A stretch of DNA of 64,000 nt, taken from the NCBI GenBank assembly GCA_900660155.1, contig CABFPE010000050.1, positions 442,619-506,618 on the forward strand, read 5' to 3'. The stretch's first letter is position 1. The number at the start of each line of letters is the position of its first letter. Shown here piece by piece: positions 37,201-48,914 of this stretch. Made by a program: the position numbers and the translations under genes. The notes beneath the pieces were generated by a model. It was not told the DNA's origin and made no database searches. It was given only the letters and a program-made list of their open reading frames with translations. Source of the DNA: Hofstenia miamia. Lineage: Eukaryota; Xenacoelomorpha; Acoela; Hofsteniidae.

Positions 37201-40200
37201 TATATATCATTCTTAACAATAAATTTATGTAGCTACAGCCGTGTTCTTAATTTTACAAAGGAAACATCAGTCAAGTGGTTGACTTACTAAATTAAAATTT
37301 TAAAGATTAATTACACTTCAAAACTTTGTAGTCTTTTACAAAACTCATAACTTATTGAAAATCGCTATTTTGGGAAAACATTACTTTAATTTTTCTTTTG
37401 AGCAATCTTTCTTTCTATCATATTTATTAATGATATCATCAATACCCTATGAACCGGTAGCATCTTGTAAAAGCAAATAAGTCAAATTCAATCAAACCAA
37501 AATCAGTTTTAATTCAATTTAAGATGATATTAATTCTGAAATGATCAGAATTTGGCAGAAGATCAATATTATATAATTTGAAATGTCATGTAGATAAAAA
37601 CCACTCCTCTTTTAAATAATAACTTAAGAGGTAATAAAAGTTTGTGACTTCCAATTTATCATTGATCGGTAGTTTGTGTGCTTGGGTTATTTTATTGGAA
37701 GGAAATATTAGTAAATCAATAATTGAAATTAAATGACCATGGTTGAACTTAGCATTATTAATAATAAAATGTCATAATTTTGTGAATATATTTTGCTATG
37801 TACACACTAAAATTAAGCTTATTTGTTCAACTTATAAGGTATAGTCAAAATTTTAGTGAGCAAAAACGCTGTTAGTTAAAAGTTTTTAAAATTTTAACAA
37901 TTTTATTTTGCTTAAAAGCCATTAATACGTGATATATTCAGCTTTAATAATTTTTGCATTAATGGGTAGCTGGAATTACAATGAATTCAGAAAACTAGAC
38001 AGAGTAAACAGAAAGATACTAGAAGTGTCGAGAGGGATTTCAAAGTATATGGAAATGTGGATAGATTGTACGGTGAAGACATAAGGTAAGAGAAAACGAC
38101 ATGCCAAAGTAGGATAGACGTAGAAAGCCAATCGAGATATAGACAAAGGGAAGCTCATGGAGATACTGGAGGAATACAGAAAACTGTAACATAATAAATC
38201 TTTTTTTTAATTAAGGCGTATACTCCCATTCCAAGTCCAAGTAAGTTATGGGCGAATGAACAAAAGAAGTTTCGAGCAATTTTGTGTGTGCAAGTCTGTA
38301 GCACAGGTTCTTATTTTAATCTCTAGAATTGTTTAAGAAGTTGGAAGTCATTTTAGTCCATATGTTTCCATATTTTAGGAATTTTATTGAATTGTCTCTT
38401 TTCTACATGTATAGACAGGTGCCTCAATTATTTTCAATATATAATTTGAACAAATTGTCCATTAAATATCATAAATCTAGATCACAATTTTGTAAATTTT
38501 TTATTGCTCTTTAGAGGAATCACGTTGCATTGCCATTATTCTATTTAAAACAACTATGTCATCTAATTTTAGAGGGGATTACATTGGCAAGACTTTTATA
38601 ATATTGTTTATGTGAATATTTTAAACATAAATTGAGTGGCGGGTGCATTGGGGGCGGTGATTAAGGCACGACCTCTAAAATATGGATAATGAATTAAAAT
38701 GATGCAATCAAAGATTGTCTACGAACATTTTTCAATTACGCAGCAAACATTTTTTTATCTGGCCTCCCTCTGAGATCACCACTGTATGCAAATAAACGGT
38801 CATATGCGTATACTTGTAAAACGTTTCATGTATTAATATAAATAGGATATTAATACCATTTAACATTGGAGCTTCTGCTTCATTATCTGATCACAAGTTG
38901 CTTCTGCAGTTTTGTCCAGTGGGGGGGTCCGTTGGGCCTCTTTCAGAAGCCATGGCCTTCGTGAGGTGGGGTCGGGCGTAGCAGAAATCTCGCCCCATGG
39001 GTTTCATGGGTATTTGTGGGGCCAATACTGTAGGTCTAAACTCTATTAAAAGTGTGTTTTAATTACTTTCCAAATTTAAAGATGATGACTTATCTGTTTG
39101 TTTTCGTGGAAATCACTAATGACATCCACTTCAAATGTTAGAGCATAATGGCCATTATTACTGCTTCTCCATCTCAGAAATCTGCATCAAACCGCTTTAG
39201 TAAGAGATAAACACTCAAAATTGTTTTCAAAATTCTAATTTCTTAAATAAACATCATTTTGATTCTTCAATGGAATAAAAAGAAAGGTGGGTAGAAAGAT
39301 TGAAAATCCCGTCAACTGTCAATTTCGCTATTAGTCAGAAGACAGGGATCTTGAATATTTTCTGCAATTGTTTTGCTTATTACATTAGAAATATATATGT
39401 ATATGACATTTTATAAATTTATACACAAAATTCGAGTTGTGGGGATCCACAGAAATGCTCATGGGGTGGGAATCAAATTCTGTCTCATGGACAAGCCTGT
39501 GTTTTTGGGGAAGTTGACCTGCTTATTTGATCAAGCTATAAATGCCTTATGTTCTAAAAAAGGAAAAATTACGTTTTTTGGATATTGTAAAGTATTTTAT
39601 AGGATTTGCATATATGTCTGTAATGTTTCTCTAGTTATTTATTCTTTATAGATAAAGTTGGTTTGTCAGTGGGCATAAGTCTAATGAGTGATTTGTAGAT
39701 GAGGAATAGCTACATAGTTGATTGAAAATAGCCATGTGATTGTTCAAAGCGTTTTTCACCTAGAGTCTACACCAAATGCTGTCTGAAGTAAGACAGTAAT
39801 TAAAGTCACAACAGTAATTTGCAATGATCATCAATTTTGTAAATCCTTTGCAGATAATTGCTGCATGTCTAGGCTAGCTGCAACAAGATTTCATTCCAAT
39901 ATAAAAAGAACGGGAGTTCCTTAATGAATATTGTTAATGTCTTATTTATTGCATACATCTGCAGATCAAAGAGATGATTTAAAAACTCGAATACCTCATG
40001 ATAAACTGATTACTGCATACTGATTTGAATAATTTTTTAAACAAGAAAAAAATAAACATAGCTATGTAGCCAAGTTTTCCCAATAATGATTCAATCGTTT
40101 TGAAGTTTAGTAGGCAGCTTTTCTTAACATAGATCATTAAATACACATAGTGATATTGCATATCATTAGCGTATTTTCTGCTGAAGTCAGAATTATTCAA

Positions 40201-40682
40201 TATGAGGTCAGCAAAATATACCATTTCTTATAGGATTACACAGATAAAGTGAATCGATGCTATTTTGTGCTATTGTTTTACCTGTGATGCAATTGTACTG
40301 AACAATATTTGTATTCTCCCCGTGCTACCCAAATTATAACAAAAACTGAATCATGGGAACAACACGAGCTGAATATTAACAAAATAATTAGTATAAAAAT
40401 ATGATAGTACAACCCTCTGACAAATAGTTCATAAAAACTTTTGGCAAAGACATCGACAAAATTTTTCAGTAAATTGATAAGACTAAGTTTTATCCTATGA
40501 AGAATTTCCATGAGCCCTCAGCTAATCACAATTTGGATTTTTAAGATATTTAGTTGGGGTGCAATTTTGCAACCCTCTCCCAATAAAATTTGGGTTAATA
40601 TATATCAGCACAATCGTAATTATTGGGCATAAAAAGATGAAGCAAATTTTCATTGAAACATTGCATATTGAATGCTTATATT

Positions 40683-40686
<4 letters not shown>

Positions 40687-40713
<27 letters not shown>
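40687..40713. repeat. (TA)n microsatellite
   Basis: TA run immediately before the noisy duplicated stretch. Confidence 0.95.
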
Positions 40714-40718
<5 letters not shown>

Positions 40719-41682
40719 TAAATAAGCAAAAAAATAACCTAATTATAAAATTAAATTTTTTTCCAAATTGGGGTTAAAAAATGTGGCACCCAGGCTGTAT
40801 TGTTTACGGCAAAAACCTTACCCCTAACAAAATTTGGTTAAGCGGATTAAATTAATTCCAAAGTTCCTTCAATTGTTAAAGCCAATTTTTTAAATTGGTG
40901 ACAACCAACTTTATTTTTTATTTGTTTCCGGTTAAGATTAAATAAATTTCAAAATTTGACTGGAACAAAAAATTAAATTAAACCATGGAATTTTAATTAA
41001 AACTAAGGTTGGGTTTTAGAGGTGAATCCTGCCTTAAAAATATTAAATAAAATTTTTTATCAAGTCTTTTTTAAATTCAATTGTTTAATGTTTGGTTAAT
41101 TGGAAATGAATTTTGGCTTAATTAAATTTATTGTTGGCTTTCCATGCCCATTTATTCTTTGTTCAAATTAATAAGAATTCCTTTTTAAATCTTATTACCA
41201 ATTATTTTTTTTTTCCAAAAGGAAAACAAAAAATTTGTGCAAATTTGGTTATTGTTTGATCCAATTTTTCTAATTGCAATAAGCTAATATTGTCTGGTTT
41301 ACCATCCTTTACTTCAAATTGCTTTTATTATTTTTCCAACACCATGAAATCATTAATTCAGCCTTTGGACTTTTTTTAGTTCCTCTCAATTATTAGGGCT
41401 TCCGCATTTGAATTTTAAAAAAATAACCAATTCAAAAAAACATAAATTTTAATTTTTTAATCTTTTTCGTTCCTTTTTTCCACGAACCTAATCTTTCCCA
41501 ATAATATTAAATAACTTATTTTAAAAGGATGCCATAAAAAATTTAATTAAAGGAACCCGAGGTAAATCTTCTTTCCATTCCATTTAAAATTTCCCAAAAT
41601 GGGCCCTTTTATTAAACCAAATGTTGAAAACATAACTAACTTTTAAACCACCTAAAAAAAATTTAAATATTTAAATATATAT
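40714..41682. repeat. Noisy copy of 44559-45516
   Basis: This stretch aligns along its whole length with 44559-45516 but with very many small indels and substitutions. Anchors in the same order include AAAAAATGTGG, GTGACAAC, ATTGTCT and CCATGAAATCA. Homopolymers are lengthened and bases lost at random, which resembles uncorrected long-read sequence. The error-rich part ends abruptly at 41682, where an apparently exact copy begins. Confidence 0.8.
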
Positions 41683-42793
41683 TTACGTTTGTAAATTTTA
41701 TGCATTTCAGAAGGGTATCCTATAGTCAACAGCTAGTATCAGCTCATATGTTGTCCATCCTCGCCCACCAATCTCTTTTTTGCCAATAGTGAATTTTCAT
41801 CAATGCAAAATTTGAGGCAAAAGATCAGGTGATAAGAGGAAGAAATTTATTTTTTTAAATTTTTTTATCAGATTATTGTGAATTTCATTTACACCTGGTT
41901 TTTGAAAGGAACTATTCTCATATTTAAGCTTTTTAAATCAAGTGCTAGTTTTTTATGGCACGTATATCCCACACTATTTCGTTTTTTTTAAATCTTCTGC
42001 ATTCTTTCTTTAATTTGATTTAGAATCCGAAGAACACTAAATGTCTAGAGGCTGAAAAAACATTAATTATAAGATCGATTTCAAAAATAACATTTACATT
42101 TAACTGGAATAAAAATCTCAAACGCTCATAAACAGAAATTAATAATAAATCCAAAAGGTTTGCATATTAGACTTAAGTTCTTCCTAAGGTATGCAAACTT
42201 GAAACCGCAATTGTCATTGATAATATATTATAGAAAATTATTCGCTGTCAATATACAGTTATATATTTCTGCTATTTGGAGGCAGAACTAACAAACAAAA
42301 AAGAATTACCCAGGATTTCAGTTTGGTTCTTATATTTAAATTTGATTTAAGTTTCTAAAGAGTTTTAGATTTTTGTTACCTTTCGTTGTGATGCTTCCCT
42401 AAAGTTCTAAAACCATATGATGTTGGAATTTTAACAATGTACTATTATAGTTTTATGAAACATTTACAATCAATGTAATTATAGGTGACAAATGTGTAAA
42501 ATTGTGCTGAATGTGAAATTCGCTGATTCTTTTTACATTATACTTGAAGCCTGCAGTCTCAGTGCGCGGTCGTATGTCGTTCAACTAGAATATTTTATGA
42601 CAAGTAAAACGCGATAAACAATCTATTTTATACAAGATATGTTTAATATTTTCGAAATAAAATAATGGAATTTCATCATATTTCCATTGTTCAAATTTAA
42701 GGCGAAAATTTTTTGAAGTAGAATATAACAGAAATCCAACTTTGTTCATGACATTCAAGGTTCTTAGTATTTCTTCGCAAAAAATTCACAAAA

Positions 42794-42828
<35 letters not shown>
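41683..42828. repeat. Apparently exact copy of 45517-46662
   Basis: The offset is 3834 throughout, with no indels seen, from TTACGTTTGTAAATTTTATG to the (TA)n tract before the element at 42829. No gene is recognised in it. Confidence 0.92.
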
Positions 42829-42830
<2 letters not shown>

Positions 42831-44512
42831 TGGCCCTTATTTATGAATTTTCGAAAGTTTTGCCTCTGAACCTTTGAAGTGCTTCCATTTCACGAAAAAA
42901 GGATTAGTGTAAAAAGTTGAACTATTTGAAATAGCTTTAGAGGTGGCGCAAGCTCATTAATCTTTTCCAGTATTAGAGAAATATACTATTCTTGTTAAAA
43001 CAGTTAATTATGAGGTAACATAAGTGCTTTTAGGCATCTCATTAGCACTTAGCATACAAATGAGAGTGAATTGTAATTGAAAACAAGCATATTGATGCCT
43101 ACATTAAGAATGACTCTGCATTCCCTCAAAATTCAAAATTTTGCAACCATATATTCATTTTTATCAAATATTTTTTAAATTCAATTGATCTAATTTATAC
43201 CTAAAGGTTTTTTATGCATTTATATATTTGTGACATCTTTAGCTGAACAGAACATTCAAAGTGATAAATTTCCATTCAAATTACTTCCTAATTACGCCAT
43301 CAGAACGTATTGAAGGGGCAAGAACGCCTCCTAATATGCAAGAACTTTTTCTCTACATATAGCATCACAAAGATTTGCAAAAAACAATTTCAAGTAGCAC
43401 CAATTTCTGTAATTCGGCAAATAGATGCCATTTGGTCAATTGCTGAAATTAATCTTAGCCAAGACTTAATAAGAAAGTTTGAAAATCTATTCTTGTATTC
43501 TTGTAATTGACTTAAAGAGCAGTAATCAAAGGAAACAGTATCTTAAGAAAGGTTCAATTTCCCCATGATATTGCTCATTTCATCGTGGTGAGCTGCAGAA
43601 CAACAACGAAATCAATATCACAAGTTGATTTGGGGGGGGTGAATCACCTCTTTCCAAGAAACTTAGAACACTTGGTCGTACATCATGCATCAAGTATGAT
43701 TGATGCTGAAATACAGATCCTATATGTAACTATTTTGATCTCAGTTCAACCTTGAAATCACGAATATCGACAACTGTTTTAGCAAAAGTTGATATTAAGG
43801 TTTAATTCATGGCGTTGCGTGCTCCAACGGCAGCTAGACACGACTTGAAACTACTAAGTTGCTTTATTCTTATCTACAAAGTCAAATCCAAGTGACTAGA
43901 TTGTGAAAGAATTTAGGCAATTGTTTTATTTTTCAGAGGAACTGTTTTTTTAGTTTGCGCATTCTGCCTGAAATTTAGCTGCACAACAGTAAAAATTCTG
44001 AAAGTTTCAAAGGATATTGAAAGAAATGAAACACTGAAATGAGTTCAGGCGGATGGGACCAACAAAAGGGCAAAGTGTCTGTTTTTTTCGTAACCAGAAG
44101 CAGTAGAAAGTTGTTTGGGAGCTGAGTGCATTTGATAGGTTTTTTGAAATCGTTCAAACAGTTATATGATCACTAGCAGTTGTTAACGAATTGTGTGTTT
44201 GATACACCAAATGAAGCAATTATATTCCTCAATAATGAAGAATAACTCGCAGTATGCTTTAAAGATTGTAAAGAAAAGCCAGAAAAATTAGAAAACAGCA
44301 ATTCTGGTTTGTGAGCATTGCATTGACACATTATTTCTTATGTGATGTATTGAGCCTTATTAGGCCAACTTTCACAGCTTTGCGCCACCTCTATATAATA
44401 TGACAGATGGAGAGCAATTTGAGTAAATGAGTTTTCAATGAAGTAGAGACTTTTGAGAAGGTCAGACATACAAAAAACAAAATTTTATATTTTCACCTAA
44501 TATAAGGGCCAC

Positions 44513-44513
<1 letters not shown>
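42829..44513. mobile_element. Unclassified TIR element, outer boundaries
   Basis: The segment begins GGTGGCCCTTAT and ends with the exact inverse ATAAGGGCCACC, and sits inside a (TA)n tract. A second, longer inverted pair is nested inside: GAGGTGGCGCAAGCT at 42940 and AGCTTTGCGCCACCTC ending at 44391, each flanked by TA on the outside. The inner pair could mark the real element of about 1.45 kb with TA target duplication, with the outer pair belonging to an older host element. A diverged reverse copy of the inner part lies at about 55475-56885. I cannot assign it to a named superfamily. Confidence 0.6.
43088..44245 (+). pseudogene. Decayed protein-coding region of unclassified element
   Basis: Comparison with the reverse copy at about 55475-56885 shows stretches conserved in the same reading frame. 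Near the start both copies read IDAxIxND then NS. In the middle this copy has an open stretch from 43310 with APISVIRQI. Later both carry WELSAFDR, and near the end NEAI followed by LKNEE or LNNEE. From memory, the middle of the other copy (RDDLKL, then YLSEEL) resembles an uncharacterised repetitive protein family in arthropod genomes. That link is recall and not a search. Stops and frameshifts interrupt all frames, so it is not functional. Confidence 0.45.
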
Positions 44514-44560
<47 letters not shown>

Positions 44561-44607
44561 TAGCCTAACGAAAAAATAAGTCTAAGTATATATATATATA
44601 TATATCC
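44514..44607. repeat. Two (TA)n tracts around a 30-bp spacer
   Basis: TA runs at about 44515-44558 and 44588-44605. The first abuts the right end of the element at 42829-44513. Confidence 0.95.
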
Positions 44608-45516
44608 AAATCCGAGATAAAAAATGTGGGCCCAAGCCTGGTATGGTTCACGAAACCTTATTCCTGACCATATTTGGCCTAGCGGAATAAAATTAATGCG
44701 AATTCGGTCCATTGCAGCCCAGTTTCTAATTCGTGACAACATTATTTTTGAATTGTTTTCGGTTTACTTCAATAAATTTAAATATGCTAGACACATAATA
44801 AAAACTATACATTGAAATTTGAAAACTTAAGTTGGGATTTACAAGCGCATACGAACTTCAAAATGTAAATTAAATTTTTCAACAAGACGCTTATAAATTA
44901 TATTGCATTCACCATGTTCGGTTGATTTGCATGCACTGTTGCGTGATAGAATGTAATTTGTCTTGCCCGGCCCATGTATGCCATTGATCCAATTAATATG
45001 AATATCTTAGTCTATAATCTAATATTCTATTATTATTATTTTTCAAACCGAAACAAATATGGCTAATTTTGCTTTGGTTGATGTGCTATTGTTCTCAATG
45101 AATAAGTTTATATTGTCTAGCATTACTCCTTGACACTCAATTGCTTTTAATATTAAAATCTCCCACCCCATGAAATCAATAAATCCAATCTTTGATGTTC
45201 GTCCTCTCCAATATAGCGTTTCCTGTTTTTGCAATTTCAAAAATAGCAATTCCAAAATACATGAATTATCAACATTTTCATCTTATCATATCATTATTAA
45301 GGATCGTAGTCATTGCACCAATGATAATAAATCGCTTACTTTCAGAAAGATGTCATTAAAAATGTTATTAGAAAGAATCCTGAGGTCATTCATCTAAAAG
45401 GATTCAATTCATTTATAATCTTTATCCAGATCGGTCTTGCATTAAATCATATTCTGTAGACAAACTTACTTCTACACCATCTGACTAAGAGCTAACATAT
45501 TGTTCATAAGTACTAC
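44559..45516. repeat. Clean counterpart of 40714-41682
   Basis: It starts after a (TA)n tract and carries CCAAATCCGAG, AAAAAATGTGGGCCC and other CCG-type blocks, then AT-rich sequence. It is the probable true sequence for the noisy stretch upstream. Confidence 0.8.
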
Positions 45517-46627
45517 TTACGTTTGTAAATTTTATGCATTTCAGAAGGGTATCCTATAGTCAACAGCTAGTATCAGCTCATATGTTGTCCATCCTCGCCC
45601 ACCAATCTCTTTTTTGCCAATAGTGAATTTTCATCAATGCAAAATTTGAGGCAAAAGATCAGGTGATAAGAGGAAGAAATTTATTTTTTTAAATTTTTTT
45701 ATCAGATTATTGTGAATTTCATTTACACCTGGTTTTTGAAAGGAACTATTCTCATATTTAAGCTTTTTAAATCAAGTGCTAGTTTTTTATGGCACGTATA
45801 TCCCACACTATTTCGTTTTTTTTAAATCTTCTGCATTCTTTCTTTAATTTGATTTAGAATCCGAAGAACACTAAATGTCTAGAGGCTGAAAAAACATTAA
45901 TTATAAGATCGATTTCAAAAATAACATTTACATTTAACTGGAATAAAAATCTCAAACGCTCATAAACAGAAATTAATAATAAATCCAAAAGGTTTGCATA
46001 TTAGACTTAAGTTCTTCCTAAGGTATGCAAACTTGAAACCGCAATTGTCATTGATAATATATTATAGAAAATTATTCGCTGTCAATATACAGTTATATAT
46101 TTCTGCTATTTGGAGGCAGAACTAACAAACAAAAAAGAATTACCCAGGATTTCAGTTTGGTTCTTATATTTAAATTTGATTTAAGTTTCTAAAGAGTTTT
46201 AGATTTTTGTTACCTTTCGTTGTGATGCTTCCCTAAAGTTCTAAAACCATATGATGTTGGAATTTTAACAATGTACTATTATAGTTTTATGAAACATTTA
46301 CAATCAATGTAATTATAGGTGACAAATGTGTAAAATTGTGCTGAATGTGAAATTCGCTGATTCTTTTTACATTATACTTGAAGCCTGCAGTCTCAGTGCG
46401 CGGTCGTATGTCGTTCAACTAGAATATTTTATGACAAGTAAAACGCGATAAACAATCTATTTTATACAAGATATGTTTAATATTTTCGAAATAAAATAAT
46501 GGAATTTCATCATATTTCCATTGTTCAAATTTAAGGCGAAAATTTTTTGAAGTAGAATATAACAGAAATCCAACTTTGTTCATGACATTCAAGGTTCTTA
46601 GTATTTCTTCGCAAAAAATTCACAAAA

Positions 46628-46662
<35 letters not shown>
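45517..46662. repeat. Second copy of 41683-42828
   Basis: Apparently identical to 41683-42828. It runs into a (TA)n tract, then unique sequence, then the N block at 46771. Confidence 0.92.
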
Positions 46663-46668
<6 letters not shown>

Positions 46669-46770
46669 TCAGGAGATAAATAGCTTGGTGATGTGTGTAT
46701 CCTGTGCTAGATAAAAAGTGCCTATTTAGCGCAATTTTAAATGTAGTGTACAGAATTTTTCCTTCGGTCA

Positions 46771-47670
46771 NNNNNNNNNNNNNNNNNNNNNNNNNNNNNN
46801 NNNNNNNNNNNNNNNNNNNNNNNNNNNNNNNNNNNNNNNNNNNNNNNNNNNNNNNNNNNNNNNNNNNNNNNNNNNNNNNNNNNNNNNNNNNNNNNNNNNN
46901 NNNNNNNNNNNNNNNNNNNNNNNNNNNNNNNNNNNNNNNNNNNNNNNNNNNNNNNNNNNNNNNNNNNNNNNNNNNNNNNNNNNNNNNNNNNNNNNNNNNN
47001 NNNNNNNNNNNNNNNNNNNNNNNNNNNNNNNNNNNNNNNNNNNNNNNNNNNNNNNNNNNNNNNNNNNNNNNNNNNNNNNNNNNNNNNNNNNNNNNNNNNN
47101 NNNNNNNNNNNNNNNNNNNNNNNNNNNNNNNNNNNNNNNNNNNNNNNNNNNNNNNNNNNNNNNNNNNNNNNNNNNNNNNNNNNNNNNNNNNNNNNNNNNN
47201 NNNNNNNNNNNNNNNNNNNNNNNNNNNNNNNNNNNNNNNNNNNNNNNNNNNNNNNNNNNNNNNNNNNNNNNNNNNNNNNNNNNNNNNNNNNNNNNNNNNN
47301 NNNNNNNNNNNNNNNNNNNNNNNNNNNNNNNNNNNNNNNNNNNNNNNNNNNNNNNNNNNNNNNNNNNNNNNNNNNNNNNNNNNNNNNNNNNNNNNNNNNN
47401 NNNNNNNNNNNNNNNNNNNNNNNNNNNNNNNNNNNNNNNNNNNNNNNNNNNNNNNNNNNNNNNNNNNNNNNNNNNNNNNNNNNNNNNNNNNNNNNNNNNN
47501 NNNNNNNNNNNNNNNNNNNNNNNNNNNNNNNNNNNNNNNNNNNNNNNNNNNNNNNNNNNNNNNNNNNNNNNNNNNNNNNNNNNNNNNNNNNNNNNNNNNN
47601 NNNNNNNNNNNNNNNNNNNNNNNNNNNNNNNNNNNNNNNNNNNNNNNNNNNNNNNNNNNNNNNNNNNNNN
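46771..47670. other. Assembly gap, 900 N
   Basis: Exactly 900 N inside the large channel intron. The right edge is a (TA)n tract. Confidence 1.
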
Positions 47671-47689
<19 letters not shown>

Positions 47690-47701
<12 letters not shown>

Positions 47702-48130
47702 TGCCCGCCCTGTTGATGCCCTGAATTAACAGTATATTGAGGACGCCAAATATGTCTGTTGTTTAGCTTATTTCAAGGTATAAGGAGTTGTTGACCCCAC
47801 ATTTAGGCATCATGTAACGGAATTAGTAACGGCGTTGTTCATCAGTCACTCAATTAATTACGCGTCAGCAAATTTGTATGTTCAATTAAGTGGTACTAAC
47901 CAAGATGAGATCATTATCTAGATGATGAGAGAGACAAAATTTTGACACTTAACCAAAGCATTTTGTAGAAAATAAATAAACTGCCACATGAATACAGGGC
48001 CGCCCGTTTGTTCAGGGCTGCCTTTTTTGCGAGGGCCTCCCGTTATTGTAAATGGCGGCCCGTGTCCACTTGTTTGTCCTACGGGCTTGCCCTGACCTGC
48101 CCTGTGGGATACGGGCACCAGGCAGCCGGT
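47690..48130. repeat. CCCG-rich blocks beside TA tracts
   Basis: GTGCCCGCCCTG follows a TA tract at 47698. A second block at 47995-48125 has many GGGC/GCCC motifs (CAGGGCCGCCCG, GGCGGCCCGTG, CCTGCCCTGTGGG). A frame through the second block looks spurious. Confidence 0.4.
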
Positions 48131-48138
48131 AAACCATT

Positions 48139-48172
48139 AATATATATATGTATATATATATATATATATATA
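48139..48172. repeat. (TA)n microsatellite between CCCG-rich blocks
   Basis: TA run with one G interruption. It is followed at once by TCGGGCTTG and preceded by a GC-rich block at 47995-48130. Confidence 0.95.
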
Positions 48173-48580
48173 TCGGGCTTGAATTAGGTCCAAATGTTTG
48201 ATTAATGTGATTTTGCTTCTGAATTAAACCAATTGGGGGAGTCCGATTTCTGGATCCAGTTTCATTTCTGATTGAGCCAGACTGCTTGATTATCCTAACT
48301 AGAGCTATGAGAATTTTCATCAAAAAATAGTTTCTATGCCATCAAATTTGAAAATATTTATCAGTTCTTAATTATGCTTTTGTTATCATTAAATGAAAAA
48401 GTCAAGCTAGTTCTTTATCAAACTTATATTAATTTCATACAATTCCTCGAATTTTGAATACATATAATCGGTTGAGGCGTGAACTTTTTTTGAAATTTAC
48501 TGCAGAAGCTAACATCTTCCGTTTTTATATGTAAAAACTCATCCCATAAAAAGATGAAGAATATTTTTTTTCAAAAATTT

Positions 48581-48582
<2 letters not shown>

Positions 48583-48624
<42 letters not shown>

Positions 48625-48652
48625 ACATATACATATACATATACATATATAT
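48583..48652. repeat. (TA)n grading into (ATACAT)n
   Basis: About 19 TA units followed by four or five ACATAT units, ending at the MITE at 48653. Confidence 0.95.
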
Positions 48653-48914
48653 GTTACAATAAAATTGTGTAATTAGCAATTTCGTGAAATCCCTAAAATT
48701 TCATTGAATTTGAGTTTGTGAAATTGCTATTTCACTAAAAATACTTTATAAAACAATAAGTTTGAAGAGTTGGGTTTGGGGTTAGAGTTAAGTTAAGGTT
48801 TAGTATTTTTCCAATAAATGCATAAAGAAGCTAGATAGGTGAAGTACAAATTTCACAAATTCACCGAATTTTAGAGATTTTGCGAAATTCCTAATTTCCC
48901 AATCTTACTGTAAC
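48653..48914. mobile_element. Short element with ~65-bp inverted repeats (MITE) in a (TA)n tract
   Basis: The left end GTTACAATAAAATTG pairs with the right end CAATCTTACTGTAAC, and the inverted match continues for about 65 bp with mismatches (AATTTCGTGAAATC against AATTTCGCAAAATC). If the ends are set at CAATAAAATTG/CAATCTTACTG, the flanking bases are TA on both sides, the target duplication of Tc1/mariner-type elements. It has no coding capacity and is 262 bp long. Confidence 0.75.

Noticed and set aside
39373-39651. 92-codon + frame inside the channel intron
   Set aside because: No recognisable domain. It lies in AT-rich intron and includes sequence related to GC-rich repeat fragments.
46695-47729. 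Frame of 344 codons crossing the 900-N block
   Set aside because: Almost all of it is N; the flanks are not protein-like.
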